Part shown: in pieces, positions 27,518 to 38,100 of the stretch
Position numbering within the stretch: position 1 is the first letter of the stretch
How the letters are laid out: each line of letters begins with the position of its first letter
DNA from: Tatlockia sp.
GTDB taxonomy: Bacteria > Pseudomonadota > Gammaproteobacteria > Legionellales > Legionellaceae
DNA: 64,000 nucleotides
Direction: 5' to 3'
Assembly: GCA_013697725.1 (NCBI GenBank)
Contig: JACCWI010000019.1
Location: 31,164 to 95,163, forward strand
Position numbers and translations under genes: made by a program
The notes under the pieces: model-generated
What the model was told of the DNA's origin: nothing
What the model saw: only the letters and a program-made list of their open reading frames with translations
Databases searched by the model: none

Positions 27518-27782
27518 AAAAGAATTACTGCTAGCGATAGATAATACTGCGGAACAGATCAGGCTTAATAAAATCAGCTTTTTTCACCACAGTAATTATT
27601 TAGCTGAATTTATGAAAGTTAATCGTCGGCTAATTTTAGGGGCTTCAATTCCAATCGCTTTTTTACTCTGGAAGGTACGCAAGCCAAAGGTATTATTAAC
27701 AAAGGCAAAATTCATCACACCTTATTTAAAGCGTTTTGGTTTAAGTTTGTTAAAAAACCATGCTTTATTTTTACCATTTTAG
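27504..27782 (+). CDS. Small membrane protein, possibly YqjK-like
   Basis: A 92-residue basic protein with one clear hydrophobic segment (RLILGASIPIAFLLWKV, about 41-57) and a basic, aromatic C-terminus. It overlaps the YqjE-like gene by 14 bases, so it is translationally coupled. Position suggests the third member of a yqjDEK-type set, but sequence similarity is too weak for me to name it. A terminator follows directly. Confidence 0.65.
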   Translation: MKKTKKELLLAIDNTAEQIRLNKISFFHHSNYLAEFMKVNRRLILGASIPIAFLLWKVRKPKVLLTKAKFITPYLKRFGLSLLKNHALFLPF

Positions 27783-27788
27783 AGAATG

Positions 27789-27810
27789 GACTTTTAAAAA
27801 GTCTTTTTTT
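27789..27810 (+). terminator. Intrinsic terminator of the DUF883/hemerythrin cluster
   Basis: GACTTTT/AAAAGTC stem (27789-27803) followed directly by seven T residues, seven bases after the last stop codon of the cluster. Confidence 0.85.
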
Positions 27811-28162
27811 CTGAGGGCATTTCTAAAGCCTTATTACCCCTTAGATAGGGTAGGATAAAAATACGAAAAATCGTGGTTTTTCTATCTACCTCAGTATGAA
27901 TTGTATAAACGTAGGTTAATCAGTACGGTAAAAGTTTTTCAAGTATTTTCAAGTGTATTGCTCTCTCCTAAATATAGAAATTAAACTATTTTCTTTGCTA
28001 TTTTATTAGATAACTTTAATTTGAAAAAGCTTTTGTTAACCTTCTGTTTAGCGCCCCAGCAAATTTGTTTTTAAGCTAATACAACAAGATACCACCTATT
28101 TGGTTTATAGTTGATCATCATGGTATAATAAGGATCTAAATTTATTATCCTAGAGTTAACTG
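27811..28162. other. Intergenic region with a promoter-like site at 28100-28129
   Basis: About 350 AT-rich bases without a supported gene. Near its right end TTGGTT (28100-28105), an 18-base spacer and an extended TGGTATAAT (TATAAT at 28124-28129) form a plausible promoter for the gene at 28163. Nothing else is clear. Confidence 0.5.
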
Positions 28163-28828
28163 ATGAAAAGTAAAACTGAAAATTACAAAAGATTGACTCA
28201 GGCTAGTTTTTTTCCAAATTCTATACTTACCACAGAACCCACAAAGTTAATCTATTTGGTTGCTCAGCAAGAGCAGTGTGAGCGGAAGAATGAGGCAATT
28301 AAAATTTTTCTCGAAACCTTCAATAAAGTTGCAGCGTTAAGACATACAACCCCTTTCAACTTAGCACAGGCTTTGAGTGGCTTAGCTCATTATTTTTTAA
28401 ACTTAGACAAGTTTTCCAATTTAATGCAGGGTCATCAATGGCTTATTGCCTATTTCTTAAATGAACAAGCCTTAAATATCAAACCTGATTTTGATTACGC
28501 CAGAGCATTTAAACAACATACCCTAGCAAACTCCCCTGCCCGGATCGAAATTCCACCTTATACTGAATCTAACGAGGTCAATTGCTTTATTATTTTTAAT
28601 CAATCTCTCGATGATTTTGTTTATGAATTAGATACCTATTTTAGCTGTTCACCCGATATAATAACGCCTATTCTTAGAATATTATCACAAAAAATTATGC
28701 GGTCTTTTGATAATCCCGAAGCGACAGAACTCCTTAATAAAATGATTGAAAAGCTCAAAGTGATTACTTCCCAAGCAAATATTAAGAATCAGGATGATGA
28801 GTCTACATTTATGCAAATGCTTTTTTAA
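28163..28828 (+). CDS. Hypothetical protein, probably all-helical
   Basis: I do not recognise this 221-residue protein. It has no signal peptide or membrane segment and looks largely alpha-helical, with a hydrophobic central part (PFNLAQALSGLAHYFLNLDKF near 75-95, then HQWLIAYFLNEQALN). The C-terminus is acidic and then hydrophobic (QDDESTFMQMLF). A good extended -10 promoter lies about 35 bases upstream. It sits alone between the hemerythrin cluster and the 42-bp repeat array, in a region with effector-like genes. A translocated protein is possible but unsupported. Confidence 0.6.
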   Translation: MKSKTENYKRLTQASFFPNSILTTEPTKLIYLVAQQEQCERKNEAIKIFLETFNKVAALRHTTPFNLAQALSGLAHYFLNLDKFSNLMQGHQWLIAYFLNEQALNIKPDFDYARAFKQHTLANSPARIEIPPYTESNEVNCFIIFNQSLDDFVYELDTYFSCSPDIITPILRILSQKIMRSFDNPEATELLNKMIEKLKVITSQANIKNQDDESTFMQMLF

Positions 28829-28968
28829 ACATTTAATGAGTATTTATTAATCACCTTTCTTTTTTTTCAACCTGTCTTTGTGATGAACAAAGGATTAATT
28901 GGGTGAATTGTTGATAAGGTTGTCAGATTGAAAAGCGAACTGTGCTTGTCAAGAGTTAGAGCTATACC

Positions 28969-29205
28969 AGGGAGATCCCTCGCTTCACTCGGGATGACGT
29001 ATAGCGGTTCATCCCGAGCAAAGCAAAGGATCTCCCTCCTCTCTTCGCCGTCATCCCGAGCAAAGCAAAGGATCTCCCTCCTCTCTTCGTCGTCATCCAG
29101 AGCAAAGCAAAGGATCTCCCTCCTCTCTTCGCCGTCATCCAGAGCGAAGCGAAGGATCTCCCTCCTCTCTTCGCCGTCATCCAGAACAAAGCGAAGGATC
29201 TCCCT
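28969..29205. repeat. 42-bp tandem repeat array with an inverted head unit
   Basis: Five direct copies start at 29010, 29052, 29094, 29136 and 29178 (exact 42-bp period). The core is CATCCCGAGCAAAGCAAAGG plus ATCTCCC, with a TCCTCTCTTCGCCGT spacer. One inverted copy lies at about 28969-28998, so the left end can fold into a long hairpin. The core resembles a short dispersed repeat found in many bacterial genomes. The array fills most of the 506-base gap between 28828 and 29335. Frames read through it are open only because 42 is divisible by three. Confidence 0.92.
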
Positions 29206-29278
29206 TCGCCGGCACGATATAACTCTTAACGCAGTCAATAAATCCTTCACCAAAAATCAATAAGTTCACTTCTAATAA

Positions 29279-29308
29279 TTGCACAATTGAAAACCACTGT
29301 GTTATAAT
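29279..29308 (+). promoter_or_regulatory. Promoter of the 365-residue protein gene
   Basis: TTGCAC (29279-29284), an 18-base spacer and an extended -10 TGTTATAAT (TATAAT at 29303-29308) lie about 27 bases before the ATG at 29335, which has AAGGA six bases upstream. Confidence 0.5.
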
Positions 29309-29334
29309 TTAAGCTACCTTTAAAAAGGACAGCC

Positions 29335-30432
29335 ATGTTTCATTTCACCTTCAAATCTACAAATTGCATAATTCAACATCTAACTATTACTGGCAACATT
29401 ATCAGTTTTTACCTCAATAAAACCGATGCCTCTGATAGTCCAGAATTTAATTATATTAAAACTAAGCTTAGTTTAACTACAGTTTTGGCTGATTCTCTGG
29501 AACATCAATTTTTACATAAACCCAATTCAAAATTTGCTGAAAGTTTTGAAGACGATAACGCTCATGTTCATTTTTCTTTCGAGGGCAATCCAAGGGAAAT
29601 AGTTCCAAAAATAATTGACCATATTATTTTCTTTCAAGATAATACGGTATTAAGAGGCTTAGAGTTCGAAGGATTTTATGCAGAATTAGAGACAATAAGA
29701 CTAAAAAACAAGGCTAAAATACATCCTGAATTTATAATCTCAATGATTGAAGGTTATGATCGTACGCGGGATTTTATTCCTGCAGTTGAGATCTCGAACC
29801 TCACAAATAGTTTTATTGACTATTCCCACCCGCAAAATCCCATGTCCAAACTGATGCGAATTGATGGTTACCTATTTGATTTTATAAATATCAATGAAAG
29901 GTTTTTAGGCCAATCAAAAACTAAAGTTGGCAGTTTTTTTAATGACTATTTTAATAATTTACAACTGGCACGAAATGCCTTTTTAGTCTACAACAACTGT
30001 AGCAACAATAGAGTTGAATTAGTAAAAGCGAATGAATTGTTTAACACAATTGAAACCAGCGCTCCCATAGTCGCAATTATTTCAAAATTAACTAGTTACA
30101 TTGAACGAATTGAATCTCAGCGCTCCGAAGGGGGTATAGACTTTACCTATGGCTTTTGGTTCTTCTCTGATTCAAGAGCAATCAATCGCGAAGCCAATTA
30201 CTGCCTTGCCAAGACTTTGCGTGATAAGTTGTGTGACGGGAAATCTCTTGAATCAGTATTCTCTGATGCAGATAAAACAAGGGCGCTCATTGTAAATAGA
30301 AATTTTTCTAAAAACCCCAATTATACCGACCGCGGGTTAAATAGTTCTGAGCTTAATTCTATAATATCTGAAGTCAAAGCATCTTTTCCCCAAAAAGATA
30401 CCCCTAGCTCTTGTTTTTCTTTCTGTTTTTAA
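29335..30432 (+). CDS. Hypothetical protein with a Legionella-type C-terminal module
   Basis: 365 residues without signal peptide or membrane helices. The N-terminal 200 residues are unrecognised. Near residues 275-310 the sequence FTYGFWFFSDSRAINREANY followed by CLAKTLRDKL resembles a short module I associate with Legionella hypothetical proteins and effectors; this is recall, not a search. The C-terminus ends SSCFSFCF, unusually rich in Cys and Phe. The gene has a recognisable promoter and Shine-Dalgarno. It is convergent with the 517-residue gene, with a perfect hairpin between. A host-directed role is speculation. Confidence 0.6.
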   Translation: MFHFTFKSTNCIIQHLTITGNIISFYLNKTDASDSPEFNYIKTKLSLTTVLADSLEHQFLHKPNSKFAESFEDDNAHVHFSFEGNPREIVPKIIDHIIFFQDNTVLRGLEFEGFYAELETIRLKNKAKIHPEFIISMIEGYDRTRDFIPAVEISNLTNSFIDYSHPQNPMSKLMRIDGYLFDFININERFLGQSKTKVGSFFNDYFNNLQLARNAFLVYNNCSNNRVELVKANELFNTIETSAPIVAIISKLTSYIERIESQRSEGGIDFTYGFWFFSDSRAINREANYCLAKTLRDKLCDGKSLESVFSDADKTRALIVNRNFSKNPNYTDRGLNSSELNSIISEVKASFPQKDTPSSCFSFCF

Positions 30433-30439
30433 TCGAGTT

Positions 30440-30467
30440 TTGAACCTGATTCTATAATCAGGTTCAA
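30440..30467. terminator. Perfect 11-bp hairpin between convergent genes
   Basis: TTGAACCTGAT (30440-30450) pairs with ATCAGGTTCAA (30457-30467) across a six-base loop. It lies between a plus and a minus gene that converge. There is no U-tract on either side. Confidence 0.6.
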
Positions 30468-30478
30468 GGTTGAATTAG

Positions 30479-32032
30479 CTAGAAATTTGTACCAGCGATA
30501 TTGGAAATAACATGTAAAACCCTTGATTCCCTTTCTTTATGAGCAGGAAATGGCAAATCAGCTTTAAAAAATGATGAAGAACAATCACATAATTTTATCG
30601 ATTTTTTTGCGTAATTCTCTTCATTGATGCATTTGCTTTGCGAATTAATCTTCTCCATTATAGACTCATAATGAGCACTAAGTTCTTCGAGATTAATCCG
30701 CAATAGACTTGTGATATTAAAATCATCATTATATTGCCCAAACTCATACCTTAGTTGTTCTTTTAAATTTGGATTTTCAATCATAAAGTTACAGAATTTT
30801 TCATTTTTAAGAAGCGCTTTTTTAAGTAATTCGCCCCGCTGAGTTTTATGCGCTACCAATCTTTGTTGTAAACTTGGACTACCAATTGTCATTGCAGCGA
30901 TATTGCGATAAATTTGCTCTGTAATTAAAATTCGCTTTAAAAATACTAACTGTACATCTGCATTAAATTCAGCATTTTCTTTGATACCCACTAAGTCTAA
31001 AATTTTAGAATCACATTCATCTGGAAAAGAGCGAGGCTTTGCATCCATTAAATAAGGAAACTCATTCAGATCTCTTTGAGTAACAGGAAAAGCATCAATG
31101 GGTTTTACGCCTCTACAGCGACCATTCGATTGCTGTGGCCTACTAGGATTCACTCCTAAATATTTTGCAGTAAAAGGCCAGGTAGCTTGATCGTGGTCTA
31201 TTTTATAAGCCTTTATCTTAAGCGCATCATAGCCAATATTAGCACCTGACAAATCATTTTCTTCTTCACAATAAGCAGCCGCCAGGATTCTACCAATTCC
31301 CGACTCAATTAAATGCGTTTGAGACGGCGATTTCAAAAAGCCGGTTTGTTTAGCTTGGCTAAGGTAATATTCATGCAGCGATTGAAAATCAGCTATTTCA
31401 GTGGATAACACTCCGATTCGATTACCTTCATCATCATGAACACTACGAACCATCGGTGTGCGATCATTTAATAAGAGGCGATAACAGAGGGCATTAAAGG
31501 CTTCTATTTCAGTAATGCGTCCACCGGAGTCCATTATTTTTAAGATATCTATCGTGGCTTTTGATTCTTTTTTTACTTTAATCACCTTATGCAAAGATTT
31601 TGGAACCTCAGGATCCCTTTTAACTTTTTCATTAATAGGAATATAGCTCGCATAATTTTTTGATTTAGGAGGTCTATGAGCTGGTTTCTTTTCTGCTAAA
31701 ACACGGGTTAAGTGTTCATCAATTTCAGTTAAATGACTAATCACTCTTTCGTTAGCAGGACTATTACATTCGGGATTTGAAAGCATTGCTTTAACTATCC
31801 GCGCTACTTTTCGCTTGCTGCTAACAGTGATGGTTTGATGTAAGGCAAGATCAGCTTTTTTAACTTCTATTAGGCCCAGCTTTTTAAACTCAGGAAAATT
31901 TTGTTGAAGATAAGAATCATTGTCTCGGTTATAGGGTAGCAAGAGTGTTAGTTGGGGCTTAATGTCAGGATCATCAAAGTCGTAGGTAAAAAGCTCCATA
32001 AAACTTCCGGTTTTTTCACTGTAAATCTTCAT
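30479..32032 (-). CDS. Effector-like protein with kinase-like motifs
   Basis: 517 residues, starting at ATG 32032 with GGAG five bases upstream. No family is certain. Residues about 175-290 carry motifs in the order expected of an atypical (PI-kinase/HipA-like) kinase: GNRIGVLSTEIADF (203-216); END-LSGANIG (258-267), resembling a catalytic loop with D260 and N265; and KIDHDQATWPF (277-287), resembling the metal-binding Asp site with D279. The C-terminal 200 residues are helical and charged. Legionella effectors with this kind of motif set are known, but I cannot tie this protein to one. It is divergent in sequence, so the kinase idea is tentative. Confidence 0.65.
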   Translation of the reverse strand: MKIYSEKTGSFMELFTYDFDDPDIKPQLTLLLPYNRDNDSYLQQNFPEFKKLGLIEVKKADLALHQTITVSSKRKVARIVKAMLSNPECNSPANERVISHLTEIDEHLTRVLAEKKPAHRPPKSKNYASYIPINEKVKRDPEVPKSLHKVIKVKKESKATIDILKIMDSGGRITEIEAFNALCYRLLLNDRTPMVRSVHDDEGNRIGVLSTEIADFQSLHEYYLSQAKQTGFLKSPSQTHLIESGIGRILAAAYCEEENDLSGANIGYDALKIKAYKIDHDQATWPFTAKYLGVNPSRPQQSNGRCRGVKPIDAFPVTQRDLNEFPYLMDAKPRSFPDECDSKILDLVGIKENAEFNADVQLVFLKRILITEQIYRNIAAMTIGSPSLQQRLVAHKTQRGELLKKALLKNEKFCNFMIENPNLKEQLRYEFGQYNDDFNITSLLRINLEELSAHYESIMEKINSQSKCINEENYAKKSIKLCDCSSSFFKADLPFPAHKERESRVLHVISNIAGTNF

Positions 32033-32138
32033 TCATACTCCGAGAATATTTAAATATTTGCTTGTGTAATTAGGTATAGGATAAATTCCCTCTCCTCCCA
32101 AATTAGGTTGGAGAGAGCCTAGTTAGGTGCCTTATCCC

Positions 32139-35100
32139 TTATAGTCCATGTTTGGTTTTATTTTGATCTGGATTTTCCTTACGAAAGGAAATTGATTTTT
32201 GAGAGCGGTTCTCTGTTACAAAGACAGAACCAAAATTATTAGTTTCTTGAGGCAGCTCTTTTGTTTTGTTACTACCCTCTAAAATTCCCATGGTTGCATA
32301 ACTTTCCTGCACGTCCTCCACTCGCACGGGAACCTCGATCTCTGGTTCAGACTTAGTACACCAATCGAAAATAGCTTTCAGAACCATTGGCACACCTGCG
32401 GTTAAAAGTCCTGCAGCAGCGCCTAAGCCCATGAGTATAAGAAGGCCATAAAGTCCGACGCCAAAGGGGGCAAACACACCCGTCATAACCAAAACAGTAC
32501 CAAGTCCTGCGCCTAAAAGTGTCGCTATAACAAGAACCAGAGTGATTAAAATCTTGCTAAGAGTACTTTCCGACAGCTCGCAACCAATCAGGAATTGTTC
32601 AAAGCTCATTGCACCAGACCACCAAGCTCTTAGTTGTGGAAATAAAATTCCACGTCCGTCTAACCAAGCACGAAAATCTGCGAAAAGAGGACGTTCCAAA
32701 CGGAATAGCGCTCGCCATTTTTCAAACGGACGATTATATAAAACTGCTCTACCGTCATGAGCAGGATGGTAGCCATCGACTACTGGGACTTGCATTTTTT
32801 TCGCAACAATCGGCTCAAAGAAAGGTTTAAATTCATCTTCCAGAGTTAAAGTTAACCTAGCGGGTAAGGGCACGTTAAATGTTTCTTGCCAATTTTTTTC
32901 AATGGCTAGTTGGTAGCCTTTAAAATTGTTATTCACTGCTTCAACCGTTACCTGACCCGATAGCTTAGGAGTTAGCTCTTTACCCAGACGAGTGGCTTGG
33001 TAATAGAAAGTTGTCCATTGGCCTTGAGCAGATGTACGTAAATCTTCATCGCTAATTGTAGCGAAATCCCTATAAAATTCACTTTGCAGGGCATGTAGAA
33101 AATCAGTCACCTTAAATTGAATAATTCGCTGCACTTGCGTTTTCTGCTCACGAAGAGCTAATTCATTTTCTAAGTAAAGCTCCGCTGAAAAATAAAATCC
33201 ATCGCGCAGTGTGGATTTACCTAGCCTTGATTTTTCACGTGCCTTGGAAAGAATATAACCGGCTTCACCAAAGTCGCCAAAGCGTGCCACACGGCCAAAC
33301 AGTTGTTGCTGCTCTTCCAAAGTTTTAGGCAAAAAGCTAAACCTTGCCGTGAAACCTTTGAGTTTGGCGGAACTATCCAAACCAAAATCGGTTCCTCGGC
33401 CATGCACCGAAGTTGTGATAGTCACCGCAGCAGGAACACCGGCTAATTTAGCGATATAGCGACTTTCAAATTTCTTATCTGTTTCTGCGGATAGACGGGT
33501 GATTTGGGGAATAGCTAATCCCTTGAGGTAAGCCGTAATTTTTTCGCTTTCACTATCGTCTTCACAAAACAAAATGAAAGGACGGTTAGCTTGCTGCGCT
33601 TGGCGAATTTCTTTAGCAATCCACTCCATCTGAGTCTGATTATTCTCAGTTAGATAGGTTGGATGAGATAAACGGTTTGAAGGATTTGCGGGTGGAAAAA
33701 CAATTGTCTTTTCAATCTTATGCAATAACTGCCCTTCTTTTTGTAATTTTAGGGTGCCTGGTGTAGCTGTCGCTCCATAAATAAAACCTTCATGATAATC
33801 ATCAATCACCCCTTTTGCGGTTAAGGAATAATAAATGCGTTTTTCAGGCTCTTCTAAAAAGGCTTGCATCCTGGGATGGGATGCGGAATATTCAACAATT
33901 TCTCTATCCTTAACATTCAATTGCGCATTCTTATCCGCTTGCTTTAACCAATTAAGGCGAGCATGGAGAAATTGATGTACACCTTCGGTAAATTCACCTT
34001 TTTCCGGCCTGTTATTCATTAACACACGGGCTTCTGAAACAATTTTAACCCCGCCTTCAGTCTCCTTTTGTAAATTTGATTGAATGGTGAATTTATCATT
34101 CAGTTTCATTTCCATAGCAATTAGTGCGGACTCTTGCCAAATTTTGCGTTGCTCAAAGGAGACTTTTTCTAAAAGCTGGGCTTTGCCACTATCTTTCGCT
34201 TTAACAAAGCGAATAAATTGCTCATCGCAATAGAGGGCATCCCAATTTTTAGCCTGTGGATTAGTATAAAAAAATTCAATCAGCTCTTCATAAACAAAAG
34301 CAAGATTCTTCATTGCCGGATCAGCTTTTGAAAGATTAAAGTGATTATTAAATAAGCCAAAAAAGATGAAATCTGATTCATCAATTATTAAAGTTCTTTG
34401 CTGGGGATTGAATTCCAACACCAGATCTAAATGACCTTTGGCATGGGCAACACCTCTGAAGTGCGCCAAATCATGGATAGTGGAGAAATGGATTCCCCCT
34501 TTCTGATAGGCATCGATTGGACTATCACCATAGAGGAGTTGCGATTTAATTCCTTGCGCATCAAAAAAGGCTTTATAGGCCAGGTAATCACGCTCGGCTA
34601 AATGCATGTCTTTCGTAATAAAATCAACGGTAGTCTTTCTTTGGTGCTGGCAAGCTGCAACGAGCATGTTCACTCGAGATTTACCTTCGCCGGTTTCGAG
34701 TTGGCCAATTACTCGTCTTCCTGCTTTTAACTCACCTAAGATTGCTAAATGTTGAATGGTATTGCACTCTTTTGCTGTAGATAGATAAAGTAACCTAATG
34801 TTTAGCGCGACAAGATAAGGTAAATTAGGCGGCTGATTTAGACTTAAACGATGTTGAATTTCTACAACATTGAGTCGTTCGGCTTTTTGGATTGCTTCAT
34901 CAAATTCTTCTAAATCCTTTAAGCTAAATTCAAAACCTTTGATTAACTGTCGGAATGCGTTTGCTTTAGTTAAATCGAAACCATTGTCCTTATCTTTAGC
35001 GTAGGGTCTTTGATTAAATTGTTTTAATTTTTCTTCGAAATCTGTAGCCTTCACCAGTTTTTCAGCTTTTTCTAGAGTTGGATAAGGTGCATTGCTATAA

Positions 35101-38100
35101 ATACGTGCTAATTTTTGATAATTTGTCTCAAAATTTTTCAGTAAATTGTTCACAGCAGCTTGCTTAAGCGGTAAATTATTATTGCTCAACTGAGTGATAA
35201 TCTTCCAGAATAAAGGTTTGTCGGACAGGTTTTGATAGTCAGCTTCACGAATAAAACCTAGATTAAGAGGCTCTTCAGCATCCAGGAGGTTAGTGAATAA
35301 AGCCAGCACCTGATCGGAATCATCAAGTGCTCTCAAGCTCTCGCTTAAAATTTTCCACATTGAGTTGTCAAGATCTTGATATTCTTTAATAAATTCAGGC
35401 AAATACTCAACTATTTTAACTTTAATTTGCGGATATGTTTTCGTAAGCGCTACTAAATCACCAAAAAACTCCTCCAATTCCAAACGATCAAAATCTGCTT
35501 CATTAGCCACTAAAAGTTTTTCACTGAGTAAATTGAGGATAATTTTTTCAGAAAAATAGGGTTGTAATGGTTTTACAAAGTACTGTGCCATTTTAATAAA
35601 GGTATGAATTTTTAAGGTTAAAGACTTGTCCTTGGATTGAGCCGATTTCTCAACAAAATAGCTGAAGTAGTGAAGATTTGACTCAAGAGGAAGAAAAGTT
35701 AAAAGTTCTTGAAACACAGCCAGATCGCTACCGAAAATCTTGGGTTTGGTTAAATACTCAAATAAAGTATCGCCTTCTTTAATCGGGAAGCTTTGATAAA
35801 GGGAATTCAGGGCATTAATAACCAGCAACTGTTGTTCAAGCTTAACTACGGTTGCCTGGCCAAATATTTTCAACATGTTAATTAGTTGCGGTCTTTGTTC
35901 AACGTTGAAGTATTGATTGATCTTTTTTATAACGGTATCAGAGAGCTTTTCGGCATTACAAAGCTCAAAAAAATCACTGGAAAAATACTGCCTGCCAAAG
36001 GCGTTCTCTACTAAAGCAGATACTTTCTGATGAGGATTTGCAGAAATTGATTCAATAAATGCCTTCAAAGCTAGAATTGACCATTGCTTATCAACAGTCT
36101 TCATCGATTGCAATAAGGTCAAACCCTGTACCAGGCGTTGATAATCTTGTGAGCATTCTTCAAAAAAACTGGCTCTTAATTCATCTATGGACTCAAGGCT
36201 TGCTTTATCAATTTGAAAATGGCTCATCAAGGAAAGCAAAGCCGCAAAGGCCTCTTTAAGTAGTGTCGGAGGATATTTTTTTTCCTCAGAATAGCCCCCC
36301 TTAGGATAAGAGATACCAGAGCCTATTTTTTCACCTTGGGTTTTTGATTCATTAAGAAATCCTGAGTGGATATCATAATTTTTAATATAGAACCTTTGAG
36401 TATTTCCTTTTATCTTGGAGCCGACGACTAACCAGATTGCCTTCTGATAAAAATTAAAAGAAAAATCATACAAATTTTTATTATTTTTTACCAAATCATC
36501 GTAAAATTTCATAGATTTATAAATTGCAGCACCATATTTTTCAGCAAACTCGTCCCTAACCTTCATAAGGTTACCGATTTTATCAAAACTTGCTTCTGCA
36601 ATTAAAGCGGCAACTGATTCAACAATCTCTATATTGAATTGCAGCACTTGATTGATAATTAAAAGGTTCGGTGAACCATCCAAATTATAAGAAGCATTCA
36701 ATAGGCTTCTCCACCCATCTTCAACAGTCATAAATATTCTTAATAGGTATGGCAATCTAAAATCAGAGAGGGCTTTAATAAAGCTTTTCCACAGTTCTTT
36801 GGTATCTGCTCTTGTCGAAGGTTCATCACCATGAACTAAACTATTTTCCTCTCCCGTAGTTGTTGACGCCAACAAGGAATAGAGCATAGCTACTACTTTA
36901 AAGAGATCATTTCGGTCATCCGATTTTAAGGGAAACCTTTCATTTATTTCCTGCTCCATTTCCTGGTAAAAAGAAAGAGGTAGTCGATGCGCCTGATGGG
37001 CGATATAGCGATAAAAATTAGACTGAATTTCTAAAAATGATTTGCTTTTGGCTATAGCTTTAGGATCCCGAGAACCTTTATAACCTATCGTGTGGCTATC
37101 CGAGTAATTGTAATATCTGGGTTCAATACGCATCTTTGGCGTAATAAATTCAGGAGGATTAACATCATTCATAGCCCGAATCGCTGCATTGCCATCTAGA
37201 TTAATTTCAGTAATAGCTGCCCATTGAATGTCTCTATCACAGGTTTTATTTTCCCTAAAAATAGATAAGATAGCGCCTAAGGTGGTAGGTAAGTTTTTTA
37301 CTGATAAGAAGGCTCTTTCAGAGAGGGGATAAAATTCCAAATTATAGGCTCTGATGCGGTTTGCAAAGCTTGTAAAGGATTCGACTAGTGTGGGTAAATC
37401 GTCGAAGCCAACGATTGCAGCGTGTTTCTCTAATAAACGAACAAACCAAGCCTTTTTTTGTTCGTCAAAACTGTCAATAACATCCAAGGCAATTTTTATT
37501 TTGTCAATATTTTCAATTAAAGGAATATACGATTCAAGCGAACTGAACAAGCTTGTATTCACTAGTGAAAAGGCGCCTGTTTTTGCCAAGATTGAATACG
37601 CATCCAAACCATTTTGGCCATAGATAGAATACACTTCCAATAAGGCCAGTTGTGTTTTTAGAGGCTGATTTTTGGCCTCGTCAATTAAATGAATTAGTTC
37701 TAAATCTCGGGGATTATTTGGTGTTGAGGCTAACGCCTTGCATAAGTCAATTAATTGATAAGGCGTAGCTGTAAAGTTTTTTTGAGCAAGCTCTTGATTA
37801 AAAGCTGAGGTTAAGAAATTATCATAGGGTTGGCTTTTAAAATTATCTGCAACCTTAGAATAAACCGTTAAAATATAATCAAGCAGTAAAAAATCATAAT
37901 TATTATCGAGCTGACAAACTTTAAATAAATTATTTAATTGCGGCTCAGAAAATTGCGACAATTTAAGCAGGTTTTGTCTAAAAAGTTCTGAATTAGACAA
38001 ATCAATATTAGCCCATATCTTTTGCAAAATCGTGGGTAGTTTTTTAATTAATAGATCGCAAAGATCGATCCCTAAAGCCTGAGCCTTTAGGATTTCAAAG

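Noticed and set aside
28969..29205. CRISPR array
   Set aside because: The 42-bp units are contiguous with near-identical spacers and no cas genes are present; it is a simple tandem repeat.
28867..29263. Open frames on both strands encoding repeats such as KRGGRSFALLGMT
   Set aside because: They are read-through of the 42-bp repeat array, whose period is a multiple of three; no Shine-Dalgarno or promoter supports translation.
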